Shown here in pieces: positions 13,729-24,811 of a stretch of DNA of 64,000 nt; the first letter of the stretch is position 1; the number at the start of each line of letters is the position of its first letter. The notes beneath the pieces are model-generated. The model had not been told where the DNA came from. It was given only the letters and a program-made list of their open reading frames with translations, and did not search any database. Both the position numbers and the translations under genes were made by a program. Location of the stretch: contig NC_058340.1 in the NCBI RefSeq assembly GCF_905475395.1, positions 68,860,181 to 68,924,180 of the forward strand, given 5' to 3'. The stretch comes from Chrysoperla carnea (taxonomy: Eukaryota; Arthropoda; Insecta; Neuroptera; Chrysopidae).

Positions 13729-14934
13729 ATATTCTCAATCTCATTTTAAAACCATCCGAAGTTTCCCAAGTATGGAAAATATAATTCAAACTAGATAATT
13801 TTCCCTCTTTTCAGATCTCTTCCGTGTTTTTCAACACTTTTTTAGGCTGTCACTTATATGTTTAAAAAAAGCCATTAACAGAAACTACAATCTATTTCCT
13901 GCTAGATTTTCACTTATACAAAGACCTGGAACATAACTAATAGTAAATTAAAATTTTTTAGATTAATTATTATGTTTTATTTACGTATGTTTTGTACTGT
14001 AGATTAAAAAAATTTGTATATTTGCCAAAAAATCTTTCAAAAAAAATAATAATATTTTGAATAAGAAAAATAATGGTAGGGTCATTAATCGTTTAAAGGT
14101 CGTTAATCAATTTATATACGATTATTTTATTGATAAAATTTATTTTTAAATTCTTAATTTATTTTAATTTATATAAATGGCAAAGAACCGTTTAAAGAGT
14201 TGGCAATGAAAAATTTATTTAAGGTATAACAAACACCAAAGAAATAATTCTAAAATTGTAAGTGCTGATAATTTATGTCTAAGAATTACCTTTACAAGCG
14301 ATAAGGAAATAAAGAATTTCTTTGGGTACGTTATATAAAAATCGATGTAGGCCAATACCCAAAAACTTCTAAAATCAAAATTATTGAATTTATATTATTA
14401 AATAAATATATTGAAATATGAAATAATTCAATAGAAAAATTCAAGTAACGAAATATTAATATTATTTTATATAAATAAATTTATCAAGCATGAAATAAAA
14501 CCATGGCTTTCGTGTATCAGTTGTAACTGAGTTTCATAGGGTAATCTTGACCCATAAAATACAGGAATCAAGTTTGCCTCAAAACGGTACGAAAATCTTG
14601 TATTCCGCAGCGATCCTGGAGGTATCCCGAAATATACCCATATAATCATGTATCATGAGTTAGATTTTATGTTTTTTGTGTCCGGTAACCTTAAATTTAC
14701 TGTTCGGTGTGAAGCATAGTCTTCTCTTTCAAGCCATGCGGTTACTTGCCTTCTTTACCTTCTTTCGAAGATCGATATCTATTTTAGCCTGAAGAAGGAA
14801 GCTGACTCCATAGTGAAATCATTCCACCAATCCAACAAATAAGCAGTCTTCCACAACACCTTATATCATCTCGATTTTTGTTCGATACATAGCTGCTTGA
14901 ATTAATATTTCCAAAACTAAAGATTTTGTTTTTT
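13729..14934. other. AT-rich gene-free DNA
   Basis: No gene or element recognised. Confidence 0.5.
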
Positions 14935-15567
14935 ACCTAGGTTAGAGTGGCTGTCCTGGGGTGGGACATACTTAGACCATAGGGTCCGTTGTGATACCGA
15001 AAAAGGGTTGGCCCATCTCCGCCCACTACTCCATGAACCATTTGGAGCTGTTTAAGAACAGCAGGAGAGCTTTGACGTCGACGTACTTTAGGTCGGAGAG
15101 GTCGTCAAAGAGAGGCTGGCTCAAGTTAGTCCATCTCCTCATGAAAAGAGCTGGGCAGTGACAGAGAAAATGAGACATTATCTCCTCCTCGTCACCACTG
15201 TGACAGATTCTGCAGTAGTCGTGATACATTGCCAGGCCCAAGCGTTCAGCATGCCATTCGCCCAACCAGTGTCTTGTAATAGCCGCAACAACTTTGCGAA
15301 CAGAGGTCCTTGGAAGTGATATAAGATCTTCGGAACGCCTACGATTGTACTCAGACCATATCTGTTTTATAGTACCACAAGTACGTTCCTCCCTCCATCT
15401 AAGATTGGCCTTTTTTACGATATCCTCTTTGAGGAGCAACTTGCAGTTCGCAAGTGAACCTCCCGGATAAGTATTGATGCTTGTATCCGGCAGCATTGTG
15501 CCATTTCTGGCAAGCTCGTCAGCTTCGCAATTTCCTGGAATGTCCCTGTGTCCCGGTACCCAGGTTT
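14935..15567 (-). mobile_element. 3' end of a non-LTR retrotransposon with RNase H, 5'-truncated
   Basis: On the minus strand from 15567 the frame reads WVPGHRDIPGNCEADELARN, the C-terminal end of a LINE-encoded RNase H. It runs without interruption to CRICHSGDEEEIMSHFLCHC (CX2CX10HX4C) and stops at 15026; a stop codon marks the truncation just before WVPGH. The 3' UTR (15025-14935) ends GGTATCACAACGGACC, CTATGGTCTAAGTATGTCCC, then CTCTAACC. This last part is shared with the tails of the SINEs at 27.4 and 53.4 kb. The intact frame over about 180 codons suggests a fairly young insertion. Confidence 0.82.
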
Positions 15568-16311
15568 ACATTCATTTGTTCCGCATGCTCATTTAACTAA
15601 CTTTTAATTTGTTTTTTACCTACGGATCAATAGATATTCGCAAATAAGAAAAAAAATTCACATCTTTACAAAAAAAAATATATTTTTTTTTGGTAAGGAA
15701 ATGTGTGAAATAAAAATAAATAATATTATAATCAAATACATAAAAATTTCAATAGTTTGTTTATACACAACAAACTGCCAAACAACGTCTAAAATGACAG
15801 GCAGGCCTTTTTTTACAAAAAAAACTAACATACATCAACAATAACAATGTAAGAAGGCCTTTATTACATTTTAAGGGAGTTTTATTAACACAAACACATA
15901 CAGAGACAGACATCTTATAATGTAAGTATTGTTTGGTGTTGCTGTGGATAATAACTAAGAAGAAATATCCCCACCCCGCTCTGGATGAGATGAAAATTAG
16001 CTTATATTTTATTTTCTTTTAATGTGTGGATGGATATCTCAGGTAGATTTTTGATACGTACGAAATTATATATAATTCAATTAAAATGAAAAATAAAAAT
16101 GTTTAATTCTTTTGAATTAAACTTTTTTTTTTTGGTCACTATTCACAAAAGATGTAGTTCTTAAATAGTGCAAAATAGTCCTTAATCCAAAAAATATATA
16201 ATAGAAAAAATTAGGATGACATCTTTAAACTTTTTGTGGAAAGGACTTTCAACTGAGATGACATTCAATGAAATAATTTATAAGTGATAATTTACTTTCT
16301 TTTAATTTATA
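15568..16311. other. AT-rich gene-free DNA
   Basis: Nothing recognised. Confidence 0.5.
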
Positions 16312-16720
16312 GGCAATTTTATTGCAAATATGATATACAAATTATATAATGAACAAAATTAAATCTTAACTTTTTTTCTCAAGCAAGTTTTTTCCTAAGC
16401 GGTACACTTTTAGACCGCGCGTCTATTTTTCGTCATTAACCAGCACGATAAGCTTGAAAATGAGAAGTAAATCATGGAATTTGATAGGAAATTATGGTCA
16501 ATTTAATCGTCCTACTGGACGAACAATTCGCAACATTGGGCAGAAGTTTAAGGAAAGTGAAAGCCCTGTAGATAGGTTAAGGCGTGTGTATCATCTCAAC
16601 GTGGGTTCAGCAAAGAATATTGCTTCTATGAGTGATAACGTTGCGGAAGCCCCGGAATTATCATTTCACCGTCGTTCGCAAGTTTTAGGCTTTTATTATT
16701 ACACCTTTTAGCGCATTTTG
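16312..16720 (+). pseudogene. Transposon remnant with helix-turn-helix-like coding piece
   Basis: The leader 16312-16490 is repeated at 34234-34420 (+), 41493-41660 (-) and, in part, 63960-64000. The frame at 16454-16711 reads PTGRTIRNIGQKFKESESPV, DRLRR and NIASMSDNVAEAPELSFHRR, then SQVLG. This resembles the helix-turn-helix segment (DUF4817-like) found beside mariner/Tc1-type elements in insects, in which PELS-RRSQ-LG is a recurrent motif. The frame stops soon after, so it is a fragment. Identification is from memory of the motif, not a search. Confidence 0.5.
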
Positions 16721-18985
16721 CTAATAGGAATTTGAACTTTCATCCATATAAATCATCGAAAATTATCTCGAACGAATAAACTGCTGCAGAAAGTCCAGGA
16801 GCGCCCATTTGGCTGACATAATGTTTCATATTTATTGGATAATTACATTTAATTTTGTAGCAAGTTTCCTAGACTGACATGATTAATACAAAGACCTGCG
16901 CTTTCGACAATTTGAAACTATTACTACAATCAAAAAGGAGTTAATAATCTTTAAATGGCGGAAAAGATTTTCATGAAACACAGCGATAGATGTGATATTG
17001 ATAACCTCATCAAACTGTAATCGAAACTGCAGTTGAAGGACGAATTTGAGTTATCTTTCATTGAAGAAGCATAGATAGAACTTAAAGTATAACATCGACC
17101 TATTGGTATACGTGCATTTTACCATGTACACAGACTTAGGTATATAACTTCAATGTCTAGGTAAAGTCTACCCAACTCATAGTTCCGTATAACACGTGTA
17201 TAAATAAAAAAAAATTTGCTTTTAACATGGCCTCGAACAATATGACTATAATGTGAATAAATAGTATTTCATCTTCATCTTAGTGATGCACATCTCCTGA
17301 CGTCGCTGAATGTTTGATTCAATTTTCATAATGTCAATACACTTTCTTGAGTTTCTCTATTGAAATGGGGAATTTCCTCACAAGTTTTCTACTAAGTTTA
17401 TGTCAAACTAAATTCTCGCTCACTGATATTCTTGCTTAAGATTTTCTGCCACACGACTACAGATACTTTCATCTTTCTTGATCGCATCTTCATATTCTTT
17501 GCGGCTTTGAGGCTTGCCAATCATATGCAAGCCTCTGTGAATTTCTCTGTCACTGTTTCTTCAAATGCTTTGCTACTCCAAAATTCAAGCTGCAGTTTCA
17601 GAACAATGAATCAGAGGCCTACATTTGATTGTACATTCACTAACCACCTGTGTCTCATGCAGCAAATGAAAAGCTTTTGAAAATAAGACTAGGAAATACT
17701 TGTCTTATCTGATATATTTTATCAACTTATCCACTTAACACTGAAGTAGCCTCGAATTTAATCTTCCCGACATAATTCTCAAATGATTGTGATGTACTTT
17801 TTAGTGTCCAATTTGTAAGTTTATACTTTCCATTAGCGCCAAAGCTAGGGTTTCAGCTACTTAACTCAAAACTGTATTTTGTCTGAAGTGAAAACTGAAA
17901 ACCCATCCTTGGCAACTAAATTGACAAACTAAATAGAAAACTCCGTGAAGTTCTTGCAAAAGTAGGAAATATTGTATGAGAGTCAAGTATCTTTTACATG
18001 CTTGAAATCAGATTAAAACCATTACATAATTTCACCTAAAAATCGGATGCCTAGCGGGCTCCACACGAAGGTACATAAAAAAGAACAAAGTATTTTAATA
18101 TTATTATGACTTTAAAAAAGTTAAATTTCCAAATACTGTTGATTCAAACTAATTAAGAATAAAAGTATTACGATGGCATACGTGACAGAAATCACTGGCC
18201 CCTAAACTACTGAAACTGAGATAGTAATGCAGATACATACACATTCATTTGTTTCATTATACATGAACTGTCTTCCCCCACCACTATTAATTTTAAATAA
18301 CAAAAAAAAACGTATTATTACCATCCATGTGCATTCATAGATTTATTTTTATACACAATAACAATTACTAATATTCATTTCAAAATCTAATAAAGATATT
18401 CACGTTTTTCTTTGGATAAAAGTATTAAGTTTAGCTGTGAGTTTTTTTCTTGTGTGGTTTTACAAATGAATCGATAATTGTTAATAAAATTGAGGTGTTC
18501 AAATTTTGGAAAAATGGAATATTTAGTTGATTCTAGATTATTATTCTTTCAAAATTGGGGTAAGAATAAAAACTGTTTAAAAAGTACTTTTGAATTTTCA
18601 TTGTGCTTCTATTGTGTTTGTGATTTGAGTGCCATCTAGCATACAAGTATACTTACTATTATTTTCGTTAGATGTTAAAAGATGGCATCGTAAACTTAAC
18701 TGTGGTTTGTTGATCAGATACATAAGAGTTGTTATTGTTAAAGAATTTAGACCGGTTGTTAAACCAAAACAATGAGTCGTTACCCTACCAAAGAATACAG
18801 ATATACAGGTATTCTTTGTCTAAACACATGCGCTACTTATATTAATTTTTTGGCATCCCTTTAGACGAAGATTTTAGTCTAGTCTTATGTTTAACATTGT
18901 AATATTACGAAATTTTTATTGAGAAATATGTTGTTTTATCATGATTTCATCGAATTCCGCTAGTCTTTATTCTTCATCGTCCCAC
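16721..18985. other. Degraded DNA, possible old transposon coding on the minus strand
   Basis: 17250-17690 reads on the minus strand as short protein-like pieces separated by stops (HETQVVSECTIKCRPLIHCS, KEYEDAIKKDESICSRVAEN). It may be a decayed transposase; I cannot name it. The rest shows nothing. Confidence 0.2.
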
Positions 18986-18994
18986 TTTGCTCTT

Positions 18995-19225
18995 TGGTAG
19001 AATTCCATTCATCCATTGAGCCAAAAGCCGATGAAACTAAAGTAAGCTTTTTGGCCGGTGAGATATAGAGGTCTTCTTCGGGGATCTTTAAAGGCTTATA
19101 CAAATTTGTACATAAATCTCCATTCATCCATTGAGTTAAAGCTTGTTTTTGAATGAAGCTAAGCCGGTAGAAGTAAGCTAAGTTTGTTGGCCGGTGAGGT
19201 ATGGAGATCTTCGGAGATCTTCGGA
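18995..19225. repeat. Direct duplication of about 120 bp
   Basis: CCATTCATCCATTGAG occurs at about 19006 and 19122. It is followed each time by GTAAGCT, then TTGGCCGGTGAG and an AGATCTTCGG-like end. The copies have diverged. Confidence 0.6.
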
Positions 19226-19255
19226 ATTATTGTCATACGACGTTTCGCGTTTATA

Positions 19256-19578
19256 CAGTAGAATCTCGATAAGTTAAAGTCCAAGGAAAACACAAAATAT
19301 TTTAAGTTATAGAGGTTTTAAGTTATCAAGTGTCTATGTTAGGTAAAGGTTAATATAGAGGTATGTACATGTTTCTATGTACGCTAGTTAATATAGAGGT
19401 ATGTACATGTTTCTATGTATGTTACTGAGGGCCCATACAGAGATTATTTATTTAAGTTATAGAGGTTGCGTATTTTAAGTTATAGAGGTTTTGGGCTCTG
19501 ATGGGAAGGGAACATAGTATTTTTTGAAGTAACAGAGGTTTTTATGTTACCGAGGTTTAAGTTATCGAGATTCTACTG
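19256..19578. mobile_element. pogo-like MITE with TA target duplication
   Basis: It starts CAGTAGAATCTCGATAAGTT and ends with the inverted copy (TTATCGAGATTCTACTG), flanked by TA on both sides. The length is 323 bp and it is non-coding. TAAGTTATAGAGGTT-like motifs recur inside at least four times, and a 40-bp-period duplication (GGTATGTACATGTTTCTATG) lies at 19360 and 19400. CAGT termini plus TA duplication indicate the Tc1/mariner-pogo superfamily. Confidence 0.85.
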
Positions 19579-19670
19579 TATTACGTGTCACTATAGTTCC
19601 AGTTATTACTGTCATGCTTTAAAGGTTTTAACAAATTTGTACACTTTGCTAATAGAAAACTAAATCGTTA

Positions 19671-20402
19671 CTTTTCAAAACAAATGTAAATAAATGATCG
19701 AATTAAACTAAAACTGTTGTTTGAAATTCCAACAATTGACATACATGGCATTTGGATCGACGTCATAGCTTAATTTTCGAGTGAAGAACCGGTCTATTAT
19801 CTCTTCACCTAGAGGCTTTATCTTGGTATCTAAAATAAAATATATAACACACAAGCCGTTTTAAATAAGTTTATTTTTTTCGATTTAAAACTTAGCGAGT
19901 CGGAAATAAAGAAAAAAAAGTCACTCAATAACGGCTAAATATAGAAGAATGTGGTTTATTAACTTAAATATAGATGGCATTGCACTTTATCATGTATGTG
20001 ATTACGAATTCTCGTCTGAAAACACAAAAATTGACTTTTCAAAATAAATGATCGAATCACGCTAAAGCTGTTGTTTGAAAATCCAACAATTGACATAAAT
20101 GGCGTCTGGATGGAGTGAGAAACCATTCTATTATCTCATCATCTAGAGGCTTTATCTTGGTATCTAAAATCAGAGAATAAATCGGTAGAATATAGTCTCT
20201 GCTAAAATAAAATGTATAACACACAAGCTGTTTTATGTTTATTTTTTCGATTTAAGACTTAGCCAATCGGAAATAAAGAAAAAATGCCACTCGATAACGG
20301 CTAAATATAGAAGAATGTGGTTTCTTAATTTAAATACAGATGGCATTGCACTTTATCATGTAATGTGGTTACGAATTATCGTCTGAAAACAGAAAAATTG
20401 AT
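19671..20402. repeat. 364-bp tandem duplication upstream of ZFYVE1
   Basis: Unit 1 (19671-20034) and unit 2 (20035-20402) share CTTTTCAAAA, AATCCAACAATTGACATA, CTAGAGGCTTTATCTTGGTA and AGATGGCATTGCACTTTATC in order. Unit 2 has a short extra insert near 20175. The copies are about 90% alike by eye. Confidence 0.85.
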
Positions 20403-20666
20403 AAGGAAAAATAATACATAATTATTATGATAAATAAATATTGACTCAAAACAAAATAGATAAACATAATATTGCAGCGTGCAGTCTCGCGTGCAAACTC
20501 AATACCAACCATAAAAAAGTAAATATTTGTTTTTTGTATAAAATTTTGAACAGTTGGTAAAAAAGAAAATATTTTAACACAATTTTCTTTTTTTTTTTTT
20601 TTGATATTCCAATGTTAAGTGTGACACTGACAGTTCACATTAGGAACAAACTCAAAATCATATGTC
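20403..20666 (+). promoter_or_regulatory. Presumed 5' UTR/promoter region of ZFYVE1
   Basis: AT-rich sequence directly before the inferred start exon. No TATA box or initiator can be assigned with confidence. The assignment rests on position only. Confidence 0.25.
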
Positions 20667-20670
20667 ATGA
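20667..20670 (+). CDS. ZFYVE1: ZFYVE1 inferred start exon: ATG plus one base
   Basis: The next exon needs one base to complete its first codon. Here ATGA is followed directly by a strong donor (gtaagt), which would give M-I-P-R-K after splicing over a 972-bp intron. An out-of-frame ATG at 20662 runs straight into a TGA that overlaps this start (ATGTCATGA), so a leaky or reinitiating context is possible. The alternative is that translation begins at the internal Met of exon 2 (PGMLRP) or in another upstream exon. Confidence 0.4.
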
Positions 20671-23600
20671 GTAAGTTGATTTTTTATAAAGTTAAAAAAA
20701 TTTTTGTGTATAAATATTTTGAAAAGTTTATTTCTCAAAAGTGTATAATTATTTTTTGGAAAGAAGTCGAAATTGAAAACAATATGTAAATATTTATGGA
20801 AAGTGCGTTGTAATTTTAAAATTTACTTCGGAAAGTTCATTGTCATGTCATATTTTGTGTTGTTTTTGTATCAAAATCTGTTGTTTACTAATATTTGCGT
20901 AGATGATGTATTTTTCAAAAATTTTTTTGAAAATCATGTTATATTGTAATGAAAAATCTAAATTAAGACACGCACGTGGCATTTTATTATTATTTACTTT
21001 TGTAATTTAATTAAAGTATGCTAATTTTTAATCGTTTTTACGTAATTATATGCATTACAGTTTCAGATAAGAAAAATTTGCATTTCTATTGTTCTAATTT
21101 TTCGCTTGTTTACATGTAATTAGCGATAAGCGGAAAATGAATTTGTTTTCACTGAATGAGAAATATATTTCTGAGTATTAATCAACAAATATAGTCTTTT
21201 AACTACCCTTTTTTTTAATAGTAAGAATTCTCGGAAACGTAATTGGAAATCATATTCATTTTAGTTCTTCCTTTTCACTTTCTTTGCCCACTTATCAAGA
21301 ATCGTTTGAGCGGGAATCGAACCCTCGACCTCTGACATTCCGTATCAATGCGCAACCTTTAAACAAAGCAAGGTCAACTAGTTCTTTGTTTATAATAAAG
21401 ATGTGTAAGATTTAATGATACCTTCAAATATATTAATTTAGTTTCTGAGATTCGACCAAAATTCTAGACTATCCGTATACTGATAACGGCACCCCCTGAT
21501 GACTATGGTTTGGGATTTTATTATTCAATCAACTGACAGTCCATGAAGGCCAGAATTTTATACTGGATTTAATTTCACAAAACTCTCTCACTAATTGAGT
21601 GGTGATAAAGTTGATTAATTATAATTTCTTTGCTTTTTCTAGTTCCTCGAAAAAATACTCAAAATGCCATTCCGGGTATGTTACGCCCAAATAATCATCA
21701 CACTGGGTCATCTATAATGCAGTCCTTACAATCATTAGATGGCCGATCTTTATACGCTGTGGGTCCACCACCAGACATTCCTAGTTCACAATTACATTCA
21801 CTAAAAATATCCGAGGATGATATTCAACCTCCCACTCAACCTGGTGGTAGTTTTTTGTTAATAGATGGTAGTGAAAAATTACAAGTAAATAGTACAACAC
21901 AACTGCTGAAACTCTTAAAAATACAAGATGCTGATACAAAGATCAAAGTTGTGTCCATATTTGGTAATACAGGTAAAAACTCGATTGTGAAAGTATTAGA
22001 TCGTAAGGCCAGGTAAAATATTTGAAAGTCGTTTCAGACAGTCTTTAGGAAATGTTCGTAGCTCTTTAACTAGTGCTAAATAAAATAATTTTTTTCATTC
22101 TTAGACTGCCTAGAGAGGAAATAGTTGTAATGCACGATTTTGACAACAGTCTCTCTCATTTTCATCCGTTCTGAAATAACTGTCAAATATCACCTCTAGC
22201 ACTAAACCTAAATCTCTCTGAATAATACGAATTTTACTTATAATTTATTTAGGCGATGGAAAATCTCATACCTTAAATGAAACATTTTTTGATGGCAAGG
22301 AAGTATTTGATACAGGAGTTGAACAAGGTCCACGAACTCGGGGTGTTTGGGCCGCTTGGGACACAGTTAATAAAGCTTTGGTACTTGATACTGAAGGTTT
22401 GAAGGGGGTTCCTGGTGGAAATCAAAATTTATATGGTAGTGGACGGGATGAACAACGTACCAGATTACTATTAAAGGTAATGTTCCAAAAATCCAAAAAG
22501 TGTAAACATTTGACTTATGACAATTTTATTATTTTATAGGTTTTAGCTTTATCAGATGTGGTTGTTTATCGTACCAAATCGGAATGTATTAGTCGCGATT
22601 TATTTACATTTTTGGGTGCCGCATCACGTGTTTACACTCAATATTTTAGTGCAGTATTACTTAAAGCAATTAATGAGCGTATAGTGGATCAAATTGGTGG
22701 TAATCATTGTGATACATCAGCTCTAGGACCGGCATTAATTATATTTCATGAGACTAGATATATGAAAGTATTGGAATCTGGTAAGTAACGTTTTAGATCG
22801 GTATTTAGCCAGAAAAATAGGTCCTGACTTGAAGTAAATGTGAATGAAATTTGTCGAATCTCAATAATTCATATGATTGGCTCTTCAGTTAAAGTCATAA
22901 TCAATTTTTCCATTGTCTTTTAACCAATCGAAATTTTTTTTGGGTTACAGGTGTAACAGAAAGTGCGGAAGATACGATTAGAAAATTATTTGCCGATCTC
23001 AAATTAGATATAAATGCATTTAGCTCATTGAGATACATTGGTGTACAAATGGGAACAAATAAAACATCACCAGATACACCATGGACTGATCTTCGAGCAG
23101 CTGTTCGTAGTGCTTTAGACGATACAACAGTACGATCACCACGTACTGCTGATGTCATTTTTGAAACTTTACGGTAAGAAATAAGTTATTGCTTTTCTTC
23201 AAGATATCATGATTTTCCGAGATATCACTCGAAACCGTCAAGTAGATTAATAAATCGATTAAAAAAATGTTCTTTTCAGGTCTTTAAATGATACATTTAG
23301 TGGTGATATAAACTCAGGTGCTCCAGAAAGCCTATCACGTGCCAATAATTTCCCAGACGAATATTTCTCATGTCGACTAAGCTGTGAAAGTTGTGGTGCA
23401 CGATGTGTTCGCTCCATGGGCCATGTTCGTGACGGCTTACCACATGGTGCCGATGTAAAAAAACAATGTACATATCAACATCAATACGAAAATTGTGTGT
23501 ATATGTGTAAATCATGTTCAAAGAAAGGTATCGAAACAGTTGTAACACCAAAAGCCTCCACAAACGGTGAAACCAACTCATGGTTAGGTGGTATAGCACG

Positions 23601-24748
23601 TTACGCCTGGTCCGGTTACACAATCGATTGTCCAAAATGTGGAGAAATCTATCGTAGTAGGCAATACTGGTATGGAAATCAAGCACCAGAAGATTCAGAT
23701 GCTGTTATAACCAAAGTAATACATGTCTGGCCTGGTGTCGATCGACCCACAATGAGTATAAATGGTAACCAAACTCAAGTTTCGGCTCAACGAGTCATCG
23801 ATGGAGTGTTATATATATCAGAAGCCGTAGCAAGTGTTAGTGCACCACCTACTCGAGTTGTATCATCATGGTTTGCCGATCAAATAGCTCCAAAATATTG
23901 GCGACCTAATCATGAAATTAAATACTGCCATGCATGCCATAAAATATTTGAAATCGCTGATGCAAAACATCATTGTCGATCATGTGGCGAAGGGTTTTGT
24001 GATACATGCTCACAGAAACAAATTCCTGTACCGGATCGTGGCTGGGATATGCCTGTACGTGTTTGTAACGCATGTTATGTTAAATTAAATAATTTAAATG
24101 GAAATACTGGTAATCGTGCTAGTATTGATTTGTTGGAAGAAATGGAAGCGGAAGTTCGTGCTCGACGATATGGGGAAGCTGTTGTTAATACTTTATCATC
24201 TGTAGCGTCTGCTGTCATTGAGGTAAGTTAATCTTTTATGGTCAGTAAGCCTTTGACTTTTCCATTAAGTATAAAGAGCATTAGACAGCAGTGAAAGAGC
24301 AAGGTGATATCAAGAGATAAGAACTATGATGAACTAAAAAAATATTGAAGTTTGAAATATTCCCACGCCCCACCGAAGTTTACAATTCTGACATCTCTTA
24401 TTTAAAAAAATCGATCACTGCTTATTGTTAGTAACCAAAGTTATAAAACGAAGCCCAAACTAGACCTCAAATTTTATGTTTTATATTTTTCAGTATCCAC
24501 GCGATTTTATTAAAGAATCTGCTCGCCCATCATACTGGCAACCAGATTCCGACGCCATAACATGTCCATGTTGTAACGGTAAATTTGGTACAGCAGAACC
24601 ATTACACAAAGGTCGAGTGCATCATTGTCGAGCGTGTGGCAAAGCTGTATGTGGCGATTGTTCGAAACGTCAGCGATCCGTTCCTGAACGAGGCTGGACT
24701 GAACCTGTTAGGGTCTGTGATATTTGTTACAGTAAACGAAGCGATTAA
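20667..24748 (+). CDS. ZFYVE1: ZFYVE1/DFCP1 orthologue: double FYVE-finger, P-loop protein (whole gene, 7 exons)
   Basis: In animals this family binds phosphatidylinositol 3-phosphate, marks omegasomes at the ER during autophagosome formation, and acts on lipid droplets through an NTPase-like N-terminal region. Exons: 20667-20670 (inferred start), 21643-21972, 22253-22476, 22540-22780, 22951-23173, 23280-24222, 24494-24748. All junctions are GT-AG and the phases agree, giving 739 aa (the human protein is 777 aa). Seen in the translation: a P-loop GNTGDGKS at about residues 109-116, a DTEG Walker-B-like motif at 157-160, a Cys-rich middle region, then FYVE 1 (about 548-606, W548, HHCRSCG, RVCNACY) and FYVE 2 (about 670-733, WQPD, HHCRACG, RVCDICY). 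Co-linearity with vertebrate ZFYVE1 runs from the P-loop to the C-terminus. FYVE 1 has WRPN instead of the canonical WxxD, as I recall for the vertebrate protein too. The identity is firm; the start exon is an inference. Confidence 0.93.
21292..21382 (-). repeat. Degenerate tRNA-like SINE head in ZFYVE1 intron 1
   Basis: On the minus strand, GAGGTCGAGGGTTCGATTCC carries a good B box (GGTTCGATTCC). The A-box side is decayed and no cloverleaf can form. Confidence 0.45.
21643..21972 (+). CDS. ZFYVE1: ZFYVE1 exon 2
   Basis: The acceptor follows a pyrimidine-rich tract ending ctag. The exon encodes a Ser/Pro-rich N-terminus and then the strand leading into the P-loop (KIKVVSIFGNTG). The donor splits the last Gly of GNTG, and the codon is completed by the next exon as GNTGDGKS. 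Confidence 0.85.
22253..22476 (+). CDS. ZFYVE1: ZFYVE1 exon 3 (P-loop and DTEG)
   Basis: It begins by completing GNTGDGKSHTLN and continues through GVWAAWD and VLDTEG to RTRLLLK. These blocks correspond one-to-one with the GTPase-like region of vertebrate ZFYVE1. It ends in phase 0 at a gtaatg donor. Confidence 0.92.
22540..22780 (+). CDS. ZFYVE1: ZFYVE1 exon 4
   Basis: Reads VLALSDVVVYRT, FLGAASRVY and ALGPALIIFHETRY, matching the post-Walker-B part of the family. It ends in phase 1 at gtaagt. Confidence 0.92.
22951..23173 (+). CDS. ZFYVE1: ZFYVE1 exon 5
   Basis: Begins GVTESAEDTIRKLF and ends RSPRTADVIFETLR. Phase 1 in and phase 2 out both fit the neighbouring exons. A 129-codon reading frame on the opposite strand at 23297-23686 lies inside exon 6 and is only a shadow. 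Confidence 0.92.
23280..24222 (+). CDS. ZFYVE1: ZFYVE1 exon 6 (Cys-rich middle and FYVE 1)
   Basis: The largest exon, 943 bp. It contains repeated CxxC pairs (CESCGARC, CKSC, CPKC), the YAWSGY and RSRQYW blocks typical of the family, DQIAPKYWRPN, and the first FYVE finger with HHCRSCGEGFC and VRVCNACY. It ends VASAVIE in phase 0. Confidence 0.95.
24494..24748 (+). CDS. ZFYVE1: ZFYVE1 exon 7 (FYVE 2 and stop)
   Basis: Encodes the second FYVE finger: SYWQPD, CPCC, HHCRACGKAVC, VPERGW and VRVCDICY. Between the first Cys pairs and the HHCR motif it has a few more residues (GTAEPLHKGR) than finger 1, so the loop is longer. The stop TAA overlaps an AATAAA at 24748-24753. Confidence 0.95.
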   Translation, partial: YPRDFIKESARPSYWQPDSDAITCPCCNGKFGTAEPLHKGRVHHCRACGKAVCGDCSKRQRSVPERGWTEPVRVCDICYSKRSD

Positions 24749-24811
24749 ATAAATTATTTTTCACATAATGGCTCTTGAAATTTAGTACAAGAAAGACAAA
24801 TGTATAATAAA
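24748..24811 (+). promoter_or_regulatory. Candidate polyadenylation signals of ZFYVE1
   Basis: AATAAA occurs at 24748-24753, overlapping the stop codon, and again at 24806-24811. The second is the more plausible signal, since it leaves a short 3' UTR of about 60-80 nt. Confidence 0.4.

Noticed and set aside
15497..15567. A separate small gene upstream of the 156-codon minus frame
   Set aside because: It is in frame with that ORF and reads as the RNase H end of the same LINE; the apparent ATG at 15496 is internal.
17432..17680. 82-codon frame
   Set aside because: The opposite strand looks more protein-like but is broken by stops. No gene can be supported on either strand.
23297..23686. 129-codon frame on the minus strand
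   Set aside because: It is antisense to ZFYVE1 exon 6 and reflects that exon's codon structure.
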